Origin: Streptosporangium violaceochromogenes
GTDB lineage: Bacteria; Actinomycetota; Actinomycetes; Streptosporangiales; Streptosporangiaceae
Assembly (NCBI RefSeq): GCF_014654615.1
Contig: NZ_BNBB01000021.1
Span: 31,055 to 95,054 of the forward strand
Direction of reading: 5' to 3'
Length of the DNA stretch: 64,000 nt
This document shows, piece after piece, positions 31,799 to 40,017 of this stretch. A program made the position numbers and the translations under genes. Within the stretch, counting starts at the first letter, position 1; every line of letters starts with the position of its first letter. The notes under the pieces were generated by a model, which was not told where the DNA came from, did no database searches, and saw nothing but the letters and a program-made list of their open reading frames with translations.

Positions 31799-34699
31799 TC
31801 AGGAGACGAAGACGTGGTCGACCAGCCGCGCGGCGGACTTGCCGTCCTCGTGGGGGGCGTACAGGCTCCGGAACCGTTCGTAGCGCCCGGCGTGGGCGGC
31901 GGCCACCTCGTCGATCGCCCCGATCGCCTCGATCGCCTCGGCGCCGGTGGACAGCAGCGGGCCGGGGGCCTCGGCGGCCAGGTCCAGGTAGAGGCCGCGC
32001 TTGGAGGAGTACCGCTGGAGGTCGTGGGCCAGGAGGAGGACGGGCCGGCCGGTGGCGACGAAGTCGAACATGATGGAGGAGTAGTCGGTGATCAGCACGT
32101 CGGTGACCAGCAGCAGCTCCGTCACATCCGGATAGGTCGTGACGTCGAGGCCGAGCCCGGCGGGCACGTTGGGCATCGCCTGCATGGGGTGCGCCCTGAC
32201 CAGGAACTCGTGGCCGGCGCCGAACGCCCGCCGGGCCTCGGCCAGGTCCAGCCGGAGCGAGGCGTTCCTGCGGTCGTAGTCGCGGAACGTCGGGGCGTAG
32301 AGGACCAGCGTCACGTCCTCGGCGACCCCGAGCCTGCGGCGCACCTCGGCGGCCCGCTGGTCGCGGTCGGGGGCCGCGAACAGGTCGTTGCGGGGGTTGC
32401 CGCACTCCAGGACCCTGCCCTGATAGCCGAAGGCCCGGCGCAGCACGGGGGTCGCCCACGGACTCTGCGAGACCAGCAGGTCCCAGTTGCGCACCTCGGC
32501 GGCCTGCCGGTGCCAGGCGGGCGGGCGAGGGTCGCGGGACATGTACGACAGGTCGTTGCCCATCTTCTTGAGCGGGCTGCCGTGCCAGGTCTGCACGACC
32601 GTCTGCTCCTCGCGCGCCCGAAACCACGGCGGCAGGAACCCGTTGGTGACCACGTACCGCGAGCGCGCGAGCGCCGCGTGGTACTCACGGCTGCCCGCCC
32701 TGACCACGGTCGGCGCGGCGCCCCGCCCGAGTCCGAGCTCGGCCGGCCCCGGCGGCACGAACGCGCCGTCCTTGACCACCCAGATGTGTTCGCGCTCGTC
32801 GTCCCGGCGCAGCCGCTCCTCGTAGATCGCCCGGACGTTGCCCTCGTAGCGCCGGCCGTCGTAGGCGATGTAGACGGTCGCCTCATCGAGCTCGCGGGTC
32901 CGTTCGGCCGGGTAGAACGAGCGTTGCAGGGCGTACAGGCCCCCGGCGCCCCGCTCGTCGTCGGGCCGGTCCTCGGCGACGGTGAGCACCGGCACGTCGA
33001 ACCGGGTGGACAGCAGGCGGTACCGGCGGCCGTCGCGGAGCCGGGGGTTCTCGTCCAGCGAGCCGAGGGCGGCGTGGTCGACGCGGAGCGGCACGGTCTC
33101 CCCCGAGGGGATGCGGACCGTCATGCTCCAGGTCCCCGAGCCCAGCGGCGCGGTCTGCCCGAAGCGGGGCATGGCGAAGGGCGCGAACCGCGCCGAGAAG
33201 CGGTCTCCGGCGTGCTCCAGGGCCACGGTGTGGACGAGACCGCCGCGGTGCCTGAGCACCAGCTCGGCCGGCCTCGGGCCGGGGTAGGAGCCCTCCAGGG
33301 TGAGCGTGCCGTCCTCGCCCCAGGTCGCCGCCGAGACGACCGGGCGGATCCGGTGCGCCGAGACGATCACGCGGCCCCGCCGGTCGCCCAGCACCGTGAT
33401 CTCCCTGTCGCCGACGACCAGGCGGCTCTCCTCGGCGGCGCCGAGCATGACCGGCGCCGCCGGATCGCCCTTGGGCTCGACCCAGAGCCTGCCTCCGTCG
33501 CGCTCCTGCAGCAGCGCGGGCACGGCGAGCGGCACGACGACCGTGGTGCCTCCCTCGACGCGGGTGAACTCGGCGGACATCCGGTGGCCGTCCAGCCGCG
33601 CGTGCCCCCTGTCCTCTTCCCTGCCCGGCACGAACACCGTCAGCTCCAGGCGGTCGCCGTCCAGGCGCACCCCGGTCAGCTCGGCCCTGGTGGGCTGGAG
33701 CACGATCTGCAGGGCGCGGTCGGAGGTCCAGACCGGCCGCACCCACCAGCCCCGGCCCAGCTCCAGGCCCTCGGGGCGCTCGGTGCGCCCGGGAGAGGGC
33801 CCGCGCAGCAGGCCGGTGGCACGCGCGCCCCGGCTCCAGATCACGATCTCGGCGCGCCAGGTGGTGGTGTCGCGGACGGCGGGGCGGTGCCGCAGCAGCC
33901 GCCGGGCCCCGCGCACGACCGCGCGCACCCCCGCGCGCCAGCGCAGCGGCCAGGGGTGGAGGTCGGCGACGAACCCGGACCAGTCGTAGTTGCAGCCGGG
34001 CTCCTGGGCGCCGTAGGTGGCCTCGGGGTGGAGGACGCGGCGGGTGCGCAGCCGTACGGGCGGCAGCCAGCGGGGACCGCGCAGCACGACGCCGGCCCGG
34101 TTGAAACGGCGTCCGCGGACCGACAGCCCGGCGAGGTAGGCGTGGCCGCTGATCCGCAGCCGCCCGCCGGACCAGGAGATGTCCTCGATCTGCGTCACCG
34201 GGATGAGATCGGCGGCGCGCAGCCGGAACATGGCCTCGGGAAGCTCGTCCCGGAGGGGAAGGTCGGCATACCAGCGCAGGCGCCTGCGGATCCGCTTGAA
34301 CGGCTCGGCCGCGGCGGCGGTGAGCCGGCGTAGCGCCTCACCGTCGGCGATGTCGTCCAGGTCGCGGTGTTCGACCAGGTGGAAGGCGACCCTGCGGGCG
34401 ACGGGCAGGTCGCGCTTGACCCGTGGGTCCACACCGGCGAGGTAGGGCTTGAAGAGCGTGGCGAACTCGCGGCGGCGGGCCGCTCCGCGCTTGACCGCGA
34501 GGTCCAGCCGGGAACCGAGCGGGCCGGCCAGCGCCCCGGCGTCGAAGCGGCGCCGCTGCGCGGCGGTCAGCCCCTCGGCCCGCACCGCCGTGACGATCGC
34601 CTCAAGTGGCTCACCCCGGTCGCAGAGGTCCTGAACGGCCCGGAGACGATCGGTGACCGGATCACCGCCGGCTCGCGCGGATGTGGCGCCGGTGGCCAT
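31799..34699 (-). CDS. CDP-glycerol glycerophosphotransferase-family protein (teichoic-acid-type polymerase)
   Basis: 966 residues from ATG at 34699. The C-terminal ~400 residues are the TagB/TagF-type catalytic domain: VQTWHGSPLKKMGND, LVSQSPWATPVLRRAFGY, GNPRNDLF, LYAPTFRDY, LVRAHPM, DVTELLLVTDVLITDYSSIMFDF and RYSSKRGLYLDL. The first ~550 residues are unusual: a helical, Arg-rich region (residues 1-150) then beta-rich segments with repeated strand patterns, perhaps carbohydrate-binding. No N-terminal signal is seen; such enzymes work at the inner membrane face. It probably builds poly(polyol-phosphate) wall polymer; donor and acceptor are unknown. No other teichoic genes are nearby. Confidence 0.85.
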   Translation of the reverse strand: MATGATSARAGGDPVTDRLRAVQDLCDRGEPLEAIVTAVRAEGLTAAQRRRFDAGALAGPLGSRLDLAVKRGAARRREFATLFKPYLAGVDPRVKRDLPVARRVAFHLVEHRDLDDIADGEALRRLTAAAAEPFKRIRRRLRWYADLPLRDELPEAMFRLRAADLIPVTQIEDISWSGGRLRISGHAYLAGLSVRGRRFNRAGVVLRGPRWLPPVRLRTRRVLHPEATYGAQEPGCNYDWSGFVADLHPWPLRWRAGVRAVVRGARRLLRHRPAVRDTTTWRAEIVIWSRGARATGLLRGPSPGRTERPEGLELGRGWWVRPVWTSDRALQIVLQPTRAELTGVRLDGDRLELTVFVPGREEDRGHARLDGHRMSAEFTRVEGGTTVVVPLAVPALLQERDGGRLWVEPKGDPAAPVMLGAAEESRLVVGDREITVLGDRRGRVIVSAHRIRPVVSAATWGEDGTLTLEGSYPGPRPAELVLRHRGGLVHTVALEHAGDRFSARFAPFAMPRFGQTAPLGSGTWSMTVRIPSGETVPLRVDHAALGSLDENPRLRDGRRYRLLSTRFDVPVLTVAEDRPDDERGAGGLYALQRSFYPAERTRELDEATVYIAYDGRRYEGNVRAIYEERLRRDDEREHIWVVKDGAFVPPGPAELGLGRGAAPTVVRAGSREYHAALARSRYVVTNGFLPPWFRAREEQTVVQTWHGSPLKKMGNDLSYMSRDPRPPAWHRQAAEVRNWDLLVSQSPWATPVLRRAFGYQGRVLECGNPRNDLFAAPDRDQRAAEVRRRLGVAEDVTLVLYAPTFRDYDRRNASLRLDLAEARRAFGAGHEFLVRAHPMQAMPNVPAGLGLDVTTYPDVTELLLVTDVLITDYSSIMFDFVATGRPVLLLAHDLQRYSSKRGLYLDLAAEAPGPLLSTGAEAIEAIGAIDEVAAAHAGRYERFRSLYAPHEDGKSAARLVDHVFVS

Positions 34700-34768
34700 G
34701 GGAGAGAGGCACCGCCTTTCGGACAGATCGCTGTCCTAGGCAATGGTAGTGTGCCCGGCACAAGCCGG

Positions 34769-35101
34769 TTACGCAGTGCTTTGCGATAACCCGTCCCCCG
34801 GCCCGTCCCACCGTGCGGCCCGCATGTCGACGCGGGCGCCCCTCAGGGGGGTGCCCTCCGCCCGCCAGTGCTCGAGGCAGCGCGCCTCGTGGCCGGGGGC
34901 CGCGGTGCCGTCGGCGTGAACGACCCGCCACCAGGGCACGCCGCCGCCCCAGGCCGACATCACCCTGCCGACCTGACGTGGTCCTCCCTCGCCGAGGTAT
35001 TCGGCGACGTCGCCGTAGGACATGACCGCGCCGGGCGGGATGCGCTCGACGAGGTCGAGCACCCGCTCGGCGTACGGGGTGGGATGGCCTACCTGCTCCA
35101 T
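34769..35101 (-). CDS. alkyltransferase-like (ATL) protein of the MGMT family
   Basis: 110 residues, the size of stand-alone MGMT C-terminal-domain proteins. The helix-turn-helix with Arg finger is visible (PPGAVMSYGDVAEYLG, GPRQVGRVMSA). The active-site PCHRV is replaced by PWWRVV: the alkyl-accepting Cys is missing, so the protein cannot be a methyltransferase. ATL proteins bind O6-alkylguanine and flag it for nucleotide excision repair. Here both the Cys and the following His are Trp. The start overlaps the preceding gene's end by 13 bp. The equivalent of Rv3204 by position. Confidence 0.88.
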   Translation of the reverse strand: MEQVGHPTPYAERVLDLVERIPPGAVMSYGDVAEYLGEGGPRQVGRVMSAWGGGVPWWRVVHADGTAAPGHEARCLEHWRAEGTPLRGARVDMRAARWDGPGDGLSQSTA

Positions 35102-35457
35102 ACGGCGGGCCCGGCCGCGAGGATCTCGTCAAGCCTGCCGAACTCGTGGGCCGCCGAGCCGTTCATCTGTTCGACGAGGCCGTCGCGGATCACGTAGGAC
35201 TCGCCGTCCTCGCCGACCAGGCGCGCCCCCAGCAGGGCGGAGGCCCGCGCCAGCTGGGCCACCTGCCAGTCGGACCCGGGTGTGCCGGTCAGACCGCCGT
35301 CCCAGAGGGCGATGGGGTGCAACCCGTCGCCGTGACGGGCAAGGACCTCGCCGGTCTCCTGCGACCCCCGGAACTCGAACCCCGCCTGCCCCAGCACCGT
35401 CGCGAGCTCCGCGAACGCGAGAGGCGCCGGGCGCTCCACGCGCAACTCGTAACCCAT
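35089..35457 (-). CDS. conserved hypothetical protein (Rv3205c-like by position)
   Basis: 122 residues from ATG at 35457. It starts MGYELRVERPAPLAFAELA and continues with alternating short strands and helices (SYVIRDGLVEQMNGSAAHEF). No catalytic motif or membrane segment; predicted cytoplasmic. It overlaps the ATL gene by 13 bp and is translated with it, which suggests a linked role in DNA damage handling (inference only). It lies where M. tuberculosis has Rv3205c, a protein of unknown function. Confidence 0.75.
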   Translation of the reverse strand: MGYELRVERPAPLAFAELATVLGQAGFEFRGSQETGEVLARHGDGLHPIALWDGGLTGTPGSDWQVAQLARASALLGARLVGEDGESYVIRDGLVEQMNGSAAHEFGRLDEILAAGPAVWSR

Positions 35458-35546
35458 GAGGCGCGACCTTAGCGAATGTTGGACGACGACCGGACCGTGA
35501 AGACGCCCTGGAGGCCGACCGCGTCCGAACAGTGTCCAAAAAGCGC

Positions 35547-35564
35547 CCGAATCGAATTCGATTC
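35547..35564. repeat. 18-bp perfect palindrome downstream of the first mycosin gene
   Basis: CGAATCGAATTCGATTCG reads identically on both strands (35547-35564). It lies 4 bp beyond the mycosin stop (35569, minus strand) and 90 bp upstream of the 35457 start. With no loop it is a poor hairpin and a good candidate for a dimeric protein site. Confidence 0.6.
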
Positions 35565-35568
35565 GCGG

Positions 35569-36834
35569 TCATTCCGAATTCGGTCCGGGACGCCGGGGGC
35601 GCCCTCCGGTCCTCCCTCCGGCCTCGTCGTCCCGCTCGGAGCGGCGGCCGAGCACCGCCACGGCCGCCCCGAAGGCCAGCAGCCCGGCGGCCGTGCCCGT
35701 GCCGTACAGCCAGAGCCTCGGACCGTCGGGTCCGGGGCGGAGGGACTCGGGGGACGAAGAGCCCCGGCCGAAGTGCCCGCCCGAGGGCGGGGGGACCTTC
35801 ACCGTGGCGCGCGTCAGTTCCCCGGCCCGGGCGAGCGCCGCGGCGGCGTCGACCACGCCGAACCCGATGTGGTCGTCGTATCCGGCCGAGGGGGCGAACC
35901 GGGCGGTGGAGGTGAGGGCTTTTGACACTATATGCGGAGGAATATCCGGATATTTAGCTTTTATCAGTGCGGCCACCCCGGCCACCAGCGCGGCCGACGA
36001 ACTGGTCCCCGCCGAGGAGCCGTACCCCCCTCCGGGGATCACCACCGGCACGTCCACCCCGGGCGCCGAGACCAGGACCGACAGGTTGTCGCTGCTGAAC
36101 GTGGCCGGCGCGTTCGCCCCGTCGACCGCGCCCACCCCGATGACCCCCGGGTAGCCGGCGGGGAAGTTCCAGAAGGAGGTGGCGTGGTCACGGGCGTAGG
36201 CGGAGTCACCGTCGTTGCCGACGGCCGCCACCAGCACCACCCCCCGCGACAGCGCGTAGGAGACCGCCTCACGCTCGGCCCTGTGCGGGCCGTAGGCGCC
36301 GAGGGACATGCTGACGACCTTGGCGCCGTGGGTGACGGCGTAACGGATCGCCCTGGCCAGGGGGCTGTCGGCGCGGCTGCGCAGATCTTCCCGCGGGGGG
36401 ACGGAGTCGCCCTCGGGCGCCTCGGGCGCCACCAGCGGGAGCGACAGGATCCGGGCCTGCGGGGCGATCCCGAGCAGGCCCCTGCCCTTCTTGCCCTTGG
36501 CGCGGCCCTTCCCGCCCCCCTCGCCCCCGCCCGCGATGAGCGAGGCCATGGCCGTGCCGTGCCAGCCGGCCGCCGGCCTGCCCCCGCCGGCCTCCACCGA
36601 GGTCATGTCGGGCCCGGTGACGACCCGGCCGCGCAGCTCGGCGACCTGGTCGTCCACCCCGCTGTCCACCAGGGCGACGGTCACCCCCGCCCCCTTGGTG
36701 ATCTTCCAGGCCCGCTCGACGTTCAGCCGCTCCAGCACCCAGCGCTGCTCCTCGCGCACGTCGCCCGCGGCCGCCGGCGTGGAGAGCACCACGCCGAGGA
36801 CGGCCAGGGCGCCGGCCCACAGCCGCCTCAGCAC
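35569..36834 (-). CDS. mycosin-like secreted subtilase (S8), copy 1
   Basis: 421 residues from GTG at 36834, overlapping the previous stop (GTGTGCTGA). Signal peptide (LWAGALAVLGVVLSTPAAA), then the mycosin N-terminus QRWVLERLNVERAWKITKG. Catalytic triad: Asp in VTVALVDSGVDD, His in WHGTAMASLIAGG, Ser in GTSSSAALVAGVAAL; the oxyanion Asn lies in VAAVGNDGDS. A Lys/Gly-rich insertion (KGRAKGKKGRGL) follows the His. A C-terminal membrane helix (TAAGLLAFGAAVAVLG) and basic tail anchor it, as in MycP of type VII secretion. No other ESX gene is present. It is paired with the upstream membrane protein. Confidence 0.9.
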   Translation of the reverse strand: MLRRLWAGALAVLGVVLSTPAAAGDVREEQRWVLERLNVERAWKITKGAGVTVALVDSGVDDQVAELRGRVVTGPDMTSVEAGGGRPAAGWHGTAMASLIAGGGEGGGKGRAKGKKGRGLLGIAPQARILSLPLVAPEAPEGDSVPPREDLRSRADSPLARAIRYAVTHGAKVVSMSLGAYGPHRAEREAVSYALSRGVVLVAAVGNDGDSAYARDHATSFWNFPAGYPGVIGVGAVDGANAPATFSSDNLSVLVSAPGVDVPVVIPGGGYGSSAGTSSSAALVAGVAALIKAKYPDIPPHIVSKALTSTARFAPSAGYDDHIGFGVVDAAAALARAGELTRATVKVPPPSGGHFGRGSSSPESLRPGPDGPRLWLYGTGTAAGLLAFGAAVAVLGRRSERDDEAGGRTGGRPRRPGPNSE

Positions 36835-37805
36835 ACGTTTCCCCGGGTGCACCGGGGCACCGAGCCGGGTTCGTCGCCCAGCGCGCGGGCGATGCGCCCG
36901 GCGATCGCCTGCGCGGTCGGCCACAGCTCGCTGTGCAGGATCTCCTCCGGCGGGATCGACGCGCGGGTACGGCCGTCGGCGTAGCCGGCCGTGGAGAAGA
37001 CGATGTAGGGACCGGCCGCCACCCAGGCGTTGCGCTGGCGCTGGGCGGCGCCGAACAGCGCGCTCTCGGTGCCGGGGAAGGCCACCGGCCGCACCCCCAC
37101 CCGGTCGTCCGCCGACATCTGCGCGGTGGCGGCGGCACGCCGCTCCTCGTCGCCGAGCACGGCGATGCCCACGGTGAAGACGAACGCGGCGGTCTGGTCG
37201 ACGTAGGTGGCCCGCAGAAGCGTACGGCAGCCGTTCTCGGCGAGCAGGGCCCCCACCGGGGCGTCCAGGCCGGACCGGCAGGAGGTCTCGGGGGCCAGGC
37301 CGATCCGGCGGGCGTACTGCTGCGCCCGGCCGAGGGCGACGTACTGCAACTCGACGGGGAAGACCAGGTCGGCCGGGCGGGAGTGCCAGCGCGCGGCGAT
37401 GTCCTCGCGGACGTAGCGGGCCTGCTCGGCCGCGGTCAGCGGGCGGGTCCCCAGCTCGCGCGACAGCCCGGTCACACCGGCCAGCACGTCGCCCGCGGCC
37501 ACGGCCAGGACGGTGCCCATCAGGATCATGAAGATCGCGCGGAGGCGGATCCCGCGCTCCAGGACCGCCAGCTCGGCGCGCTCCCGCTCCAGGCGGTCGC
37601 GGCCCGCGGCCCGCCAGGCGCGGACCCGGGGCCGCCGGGCGGGCTCTCCGTGCGGGGGAACCCGCGGAGCGGCGGCGCGCGGCACCCGGGAACCGGCCGG
37701 GAAACGGCCGCCGGACCTCCCAGAGCCCGCCGGGGGCGGGCCGCCCCCCGGCCCCGAGGCCGCCGGGGGCCGTTCCGGCTCCTGGGACCACCCGGGCTTC
37801 GACAT
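36828..37805 (-). CDS. single-pass membrane protein paired with mycosin copy 1
   Basis: 325 residues from ATG at 37805. The cytoplasmic N-terminus (~90 residues) is Pro/Gly/Arg-rich. One membrane helix (AIFMILMGTVLAVAAGDVLAG) is followed by an extracytoplasmic domain with AARWHSRPADLVFPVELQYV, PETSCRSGLD and CRTLLRATYVDQTAAFVFTVG; the two Cys could pair. It ends CTRGNVC. No named family is recognised. The gene at 39082-39816 is a paralogue (shared WxSxPAxxVFP, PETxCxxxxD, LRATYxD and a TVGxAxxG element). Its stop overlaps the protease start, so the two are co-translated and probably act together outside the membrane. Confidence 0.8.
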   Translation of the reverse strand: MSKPGWSQEPERPPAASGPGGGPPPAGSGRSGGRFPAGSRVPRAAAPRVPPHGEPARRPRVRAWRAAGRDRLERERAELAVLERGIRLRAIFMILMGTVLAVAAGDVLAGVTGLSRELGTRPLTAAEQARYVREDIAARWHSRPADLVFPVELQYVALGRAQQYARRIGLAPETSCRSGLDAPVGALLAENGCRTLLRATYVDQTAAFVFTVGIAVLGDEERRAAATAQMSADDRVGVRPVAFPGTESALFGAAQRQRNAWVAAGPYIVFSTAGYADGRTRASIPPEEILHSELWPTAQAIAGRIARALGDEPGSVPRCTRGNVC

Positions 37806-37855
37806 AGTCCGATGCTACGTCGTAGGGGGCGCCCCACCCCATCTCCGGAGGGTGT

Positions 37856-39088
37856 TCACCTCCGCGCGCCCTGTTCGGAGGAGCGCGTCCTGCCGACGAA
37901 CACGACGATCACCATCAGGGACGCGAAGGCGCCGAGCAGGGCGGCGGCGGCCAGCGCGCCGTACAGAGTGATCTTGTTCCTGTCGCGGTGGATCACCTGC
38001 ACCGGCCCGGCGGGGCTCCCCATCGGGCGGGAGGGGTCGTGGGTGTGCGCCCTGCGGGCGATGAGGGTGTACCGGGAGATCCTGTCGGCCTCGGCGAGCG
38101 CGCGGGAGGCGTTGACGACGCCGAACCCCACGCCGGTGTCATAGCCCCCGCTCGGCCGCCCGACCACCCCGGCCGTGAGCGCCTGCGCGACCAGCGCGGG
38201 CGACATTTTCGGATATTTCGCCTTAATTAGGGCGGCGACACCGGACACCAGCGCGGTCGCCTGGGAGGTGCCGCGCCCGACCCAGTACTCGTCGCCCGGC
38301 CCCGCGCCGAGGATGTCCACCCCCGGCGCGGCCACCAGCACCGAGGGGTTCCAGTTGGAGAAGGAGGCCCTGTGCAGCCGCAGGTCGGCGGCGGCGACCG
38401 AGACCACCCCCGGAAAGGCCGCCGGGTAGGAGTAGGGGGCGTAGCCGGTGGAGTCGGGTTTTCCCGCGCCGCCGTTCCCCGCCGCCGCGACGAGCACGAC
38501 CCCCCTGGAGATCGCGTAGCGGACCGCCGCCCGCTCCTCCTTGGTGGCCAGTTCCTTGGAGATCGACATGTTGATCACGTCGGCGCCGTGGTCGACGGCG
38601 TACCTGATGCCCCTGGCCACCACGTTCTCGAACCGCTCGGCGGTGTTGAACGCCCGGAAACCCGGCTCCTCGTCCTCCAGGATCACCCGCACCGAGAGCA
38701 CCGTCGCCTTCGGCGCGACGCCGATCACCCCGCTGGCCCCGCCGGGGCCGTGCCCGTGGCCCGCGATGAGCGAGGCCATGTAGGTGCCGTGCAGCCGCAG
38801 GGGGGCCGTTCCCGGCGGGTTGGCCCCCACCGTGAAGTCCCTGCCCTCGACGACCGAGCCCACCAGGTCGCGGTGAGCGGGGTCCACCCCTGAGTCCAGC
38901 ACCGCCACGGTCACGCCGAGCCCCTTCGAGACCTGCCAGGCGTGGGGCAGGTCCAGGGTCTTGAGCACCTGCCGCTGGCTGCCCCGCACCTCGTCGGCGT
39001 ACGCGGCCGGGGCGGCGGGGACGGCGGGGGCGAGGCATCCGGCGGTCAACGCCAGCGTCGCGGCGGCACCCGCCCACCTGCTCAGCAT
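37856..39088 (-). CDS. mycosin-like secreted subtilase (S8), copy 2
   Basis: 410 residues from ATG at 39088, overlapping the previous gene's stop (ATGCTGA). Signal peptide with a lipobox-like ALTAGC. Mycosin N-terminus QRQVLKTLDLPHAWQVSKG. Triad: Asp in VTVAVLDSGVDPAHRD, His in LHGTYMASLIAGHGHG, Ser in GRGTSQATALVSGVAAL; the oxyanion Asn lies in VAAAGNGGAG. A C-terminal membrane helix (AAAALLGAFASLMVIVVFV) ends in a short basic tail. It lacks the Lys-rich insertion of copy 1. The two copies and their partners are tandem duplicates; MycP-like proteases without ESX genes are of unclear function. Confidence 0.9.
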   Translation of the reverse strand: MLSRWAGAAATLALTAGCLAPAVPAAPAAYADEVRGSQRQVLKTLDLPHAWQVSKGLGVTVAVLDSGVDPAHRDLVGSVVEGRDFTVGANPPGTAPLRLHGTYMASLIAGHGHGPGGASGVIGVAPKATVLSVRVILEDEEPGFRAFNTAERFENVVARGIRYAVDHGADVINMSISKELATKEERAAVRYAISRGVVLVAAAGNGGAGKPDSTGYAPYSYPAAFPGVVSVAAADLRLHRASFSNWNPSVLVAAPGVDILGAGPGDEYWVGRGTSQATALVSGVAALIKAKYPKMSPALVAQALTAGVVGRPSGGYDTGVGFGVVNASRALAEADRISRYTLIARRAHTHDPSRPMGSPAGPVQVIHRDRNKITLYGALAAAALLGAFASLMVIVVFVGRTRSSEQGARR

Positions 39089-39816
39089 CGCCACTCCCCG
39101 GAACGGCAGTCGGGCAGCGCCGGGGTCGAAAGGTCGGCGAGGATCCGGTCGGCGATGTCGCCGGTGAAGGCGAACATGGTCGGCCGCTGCTGCCCCGCCG
39201 CCTTGGCGGGGCGGCCGTCGACCTGCCCGACCGTGGTCATCACCACGTACGGCCCGGCCTGCCGTACCAGGCTGCGCTGCCGTCCTGCCGAGGTGAACCG
39301 CTCGGTGACCGTGCCCCGGAAGGCCAGGGCCCGCAGGCCCGGCGAGGGGCGGCCGTTCCTGGACAGCGCCGCCTTGGCGGCGACGGCGCCCCGCTCACCG
39401 GCGAAGGCCGCCACGCCGACGGTGACGACCACCCCCTGGAGCGCGTCGAGGTAGGTGGCGCGCAGGATTCCCTGGCAGCCCGCCCGCCGCAGCGCCCCGC
39501 GCACCCCGGCGTCCACGGCCCTGTCGCAGCGTGTCTCCGGTGAGATGCCCACGCGGCGTGCCTTCTCCTCTCCCCCCTGCTCGGCGGCGTAGCCGACGGT
39601 CTCCGGAAAGACCCGCCCGGCGGGCCAGGAGAGCCAGCGCCCGGCGATCTCGACGGCGGCGGCCCGCTCCAGCTCCGCCTGACTGGGGCCGCGCGTGATC
39701 TCTCTTCCGGCCGTGCTGGCCGCCACTCCCGCCATCGCCGCGCAGATCAGCGTCAGCGCCGACGCCACCACCAGCGTCGGCCACAGCGGTCGCCGCTGAC
39801 CTGGGACGTCATTCAC
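39082..39816 (-). CDS. single-pass membrane protein paired with mycosin copy 2
   Basis: 244 residues from GTG at 39816 with GGGGA just upstream. Short N-terminus, one membrane helix (TLVVASALTLICAAMAGVAAS), then an extracytoplasmic domain with GRWLSWPAGRVFPETVGY, SPETRCDRAVD, CQGILRATYLDALQGVV and TVGVAAFAGE, ending CRSGEWRC. These segments align by eye with the product of 36828-37805, which has a longer cytoplasmic arm. Cys pairs suggest disulphides. No family name is recognised. It is co-translated with mycosin copy 2; the pairing conserved in both copies suggests a cofactor or substrate relationship. Confidence 0.8.
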   Translation of the reverse strand: MNDVPGQRRPLWPTLVVASALTLICAAMAGVAASTAGREITRGPSQAELERAAAVEIAGRWLSWPAGRVFPETVGYAAEQGGEEKARRVGISPETRCDRAVDAGVRGALRRAGCQGILRATYLDALQGVVVTVGVAAFAGERGAVAAKAALSRNGRPSPGLRALAFRGTVTERFTSAGRQRSLVRQAGPYVVMTTVGQVDGRPAKAAGQQRPTMFAFTGDIADRILADLSTPALPDCRSGEWRC

Positions 39817-39870
39817 ATCCCCGACCTTAATGCGGTCAGGGGGAGCGCATCTGCCCGATCCCCGAATAAC

Positions 39871-39907
39871 GGACGCCCCGCGGAGCGGAAGGCTCGGCGG
39901 GGCGTCC
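39871..39907 (-). terminator. hairpin downstream of moeZ
   Basis: GGACGCCCCGC (39871-39881) and GCGGGGCGTCC (39897-39907) form a perfect 11-bp stem with a 15-nt loop. On the minus strand it is followed by GTTATTCGG. It lies about 110 bp past the moeZ stop and 55 bp before the next start; terminator function is inferred. Confidence 0.6.
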
Positions 39908-40017
39908 GGACGGGAACGGGCGCACAGAAAGCCGCACAAGCCGCAAATCTATGCAGAACAACGCGAAAACCGGCAAAAGCCCGCTATGAAGCCGGCCCGA
40001 CGGGGAGCCGAGGAGAC

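Noticed and set aside
35569..37842. A single 757-residue mycosin frame
   Set aside because: The upstream third is an Arg/Pro-rich shadow of the separate membrane-protein gene. The protease has its own start and signal peptide at 36834.
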